In this document: positions 61,587-62,889 of the stretch, piece after piece
Numbering within the stretch: position 1 is the stretch's first letter
How the letters are laid out: each line of letters opens with the position of its first letter
Assembly (NCBI GenBank): GCA_002401155.1
Contig: NVSG01000008.1
Coordinates: forward strand, 7,806 to 70,694
Reading direction: 5' to 3'
Length of the DNA: 62,889 bases
DNA from: Hyphomicrobiales bacterium
GTDB lineage: Bacteria; Pseudomonadota; Alphaproteobacteria; Rhizobiales; Rhizobiaceae
The notes under the pieces: model-generated
Told to the model about the DNA's origin: nothing
What the model saw: the letters and a program-made list of their open reading frames with translations, nothing else
The model's database searches: none
Position numbers and translations under genes: made by a program

Positions 61587-62693
61587 TCAGCCAACATATC
61601 GACGAGTCGCATTAACCACCTTTTTTGCGTGTTCGAAAATCTTGTGGCTGGTGCGGTAATCTTCGAAAGTCTTTTTGGGAGCAGACATTATCGCGTTGAA
61701 CTCGGTTTCGGAAAACCCAAGTTTTTTAATCACGTATTCGCGATCCTCTTCAAGAAGATTTTCCGGATAAACTGGAAGTTGCATCTGCGAGAAAGCTTCC
61801 TCTCGGGTCATTTGGCCTGACAAGATAAGATTTGAATAATGAGCTTTGCGTTTATCAATGTTGAATTTTCGCGGCAAAATATAGGTTTGGTAGAAACGAG
61901 TGTAGATGGATTCATAGTGCTTCCCGCCATAATAAACCCAACCAAGCTGGTTTTTCAGCACATCCATTGCGTCTGACTTGTCATAATTCACGTAGTTGAG
62001 AATTGAGACCAAGCGAATACGGCGAAGGAACATATAATAGGCAAGCTTGAACAGCGAGAAATGAGGATAGGTAGACAGACGGGATGTGCCAAACCGCCTA
62101 TGCACATCCTTCACATAGTGCCAATCGAAATAGCCGTAACCCCATTTTTCAGGCAATACCGCCTCTGATACTACATTTGTGCCGGTTATCACATGTTTTA
62201 GGCCATATTTTGCAGCCAGCTGATACAGGAGAGCAAAGATGGCATGATCAGTGGGCACTTCACCATCTGGCGTTGACGCTCTGAGAAACGAAGTCTGCAA
62301 GTTTCGGAACTCTTCCCAATTCATAACATGGGTATGAAGATCGATGTTGAGCGTATTGAGTGTCTTTTCTATATTAGCGACCGCAAGTTCTGAATTCCAG
62401 CCATTGTCCAAATGAACTGCCAGAGGGCGTAATCCCATTTTCTTAACCAGCCAAGCGACGTATGTGCTGTCTACACCGCCACTTACCCCGATCACGCAAT
62501 CATAGGGCTTGCCTTCTCCCACTGACTTTATTTCCAAGATCAGTGCCGCAAGCTGCTCATCTCGTTCTTCAAGCGGGATGAGGCGAGTCTTTGAGACGAG
62601 ATCATAGCGGTGGCAATGATTGCAAACCCCTTGAGCATCAAAAGTGATATCTGGATCAGTGGTATCCATGATGCAGCGTGTGCAGATTGTCAT
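61587..62693 (-). CDS. N-acetyl sugar amidotransferase (WbpG/PseA family), second set
   Basis: 368 aa. Zinc CxxC pairs CTRCIMDTTDP and GVCNHCHRYD, ATP-pyrophosphatase loop GVSGGVDSTYVAWL near residue 69, and the segment VITGTNVVSEAVLPEKWGYG near 165. It closely follows WbpG, which amidinates a 2,3-diamino-uronic acid with HisH2/HisF2. The likely partners are encoded at 56283 and 56914, now separated by the polymerase, an IS copy and a glycosyltransferase and in the opposite orientation, as if by inversion. It is shorter than the first-set enzyme (442 aa). Confidence 0.87.
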   Translation of the reverse strand: MTICTRCIMDTTDPDITFDAQGVCNHCHRYDLVSKTRLIPLEERDEQLAALILEIKSVGEGKPYDCVIGVSGGVDSTYVAWLVKKMGLRPLAVHLDNGWNSELAVANIEKTLNTLNIDLHTHVMNWEEFRNLQTSFLRASTPDGEVPTDHAIFALLYQLAAKYGLKHVITGTNVVSEAVLPEKWGYGYFDWHYVKDVHRRFGTSRLSTYPHFSLFKLAYYMFLRRIRLVSILNYVNYDKSDAMDVLKNQLGWVYYGGKHYESIYTRFYQTYILPRKFNIDKRKAHYSNLILSGQMTREEAFSQMQLPVYPENLLEEDREYVIKKLGFSETEFNAIMSAPKKTFEDYRTSHKIFEHAKKVVNATRRYVG

Positions 62694-62790
62694 TCGATTA
62701 CACTCTCATGAAAGGGGTAAATAATTTTCAGCTGATGACCGCGTTTCTATATTGTTTTCTCAATTTTAGCAGCAATAAAAAGAGATGCTA

Positions 62791-62889
62791 CCTCAATATT
62801 CAACCCGAAACTAATTGAGTGATATCAGTGGTTTGTGATTCAGTCGGATTTTCAACGATTCGACGGAGGGCACCATGGTCTAGACTGAT
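62791..62889 (+). mobile_element. IS5-family insertion sequence, copy 2, partial
   Basis: These 99 bases are the exact reverse complement of 59729-59827. They include the CGAAACTAAT inverted-repeat end and the transposase start, ATG 62875, whose third codon is TAG as in copy 1. The rest lies beyond the window. Together with copy 1 it brackets the segment 59.8-62.8 kb in inverted orientation. Confidence 0.88.

Overview
The window looks like the chromosome of an alphaproteobacterium of the order Hyphomicrobiales (Rhizobiales). The evidence is a palindromic intergenic repeat with the GGGAACCGGTTTTCGG core at about 16.36-16.46 kb that is typical of that order, rhizobial-style TRAP and ABC transporter operons, and moderate base composition. 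No rRNA, tRNA or CRISPR was seen. It has two halves, joined at a decayed IS3-family element near 26.6-27.7 kb.

Left half (1-26.3 kb): transport and catabolism. It holds a partial amidohydrolase with an SMP-30 lactonase; a nitrate uptake and reduction operon (nrtA-nrtB-fused double ATPase-nasA, with no nitrite reductase in view); a minus-strand operon of a TetR regulator, a fused TRAP permease, a TAXI-type binding protein and a LigI-like amidohydrolase; and a catabolic locus. The catabolic locus contains a DUF1445 protein, a 3-hydroxyisobutyrate-dehydrogenase-like enzyme, a metallo-beta-lactamase-fold lactonase, a LacI regulator, two SDRs, two MmgE/PrpD proteins, a DctPQM TRAP transporter, a carboxymuconolactone-decarboxylase-like protein and a DUF2848 protein. 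Two near-identical 16-bp operators (14492-14507 and 17580-17595) flank the lacI block and point to one regulon.

Right half (27.9-62.9 kb): a surface polysaccharide (O-antigen or capsule) locus built around unusual amino sugars. A full set of homologues for CMP-legionaminic-acid synthesis is present but scattered (PtmE-like guanylyltransferase, LegB, LegC, LegF, LegG/NeuC, NeuD-like acetyltransferase, LegI/NeuB), together with WbpB/WbpD/WbpE homologues for a 2,3-diamino-uronic acid. Two complete HisH/HisF-fed sugar amidotransferase sets occur (48.1-50.8 kb, and 56.3-57.7 kb plus 61.6-62.7 kb), so two sugars may be amidinated. There are also a Wzx flippase, a Wzy-like polymerase, a PglK-like ABC exporter, several GT-B-like proteins, and a separate minus-strand operon (36.4-41.6 kb) that pairs a divergent NeuB/SAF protein with a kinase, a methyltransferase, an oxidoreductase and a glycosyltransferase-like protein. 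That operon is the best candidate for undescribed chemistry.

The right end is rearranged by an IS5-family element: one copy at 58.9-59.8 kb, an inverted copy running off the window at 62.8 kb, and a 46-bp end fragment at 61.04 kb next to a truncated acyltransferase. All premature stops seen in the broken genes fit C:G to T:A transitions.
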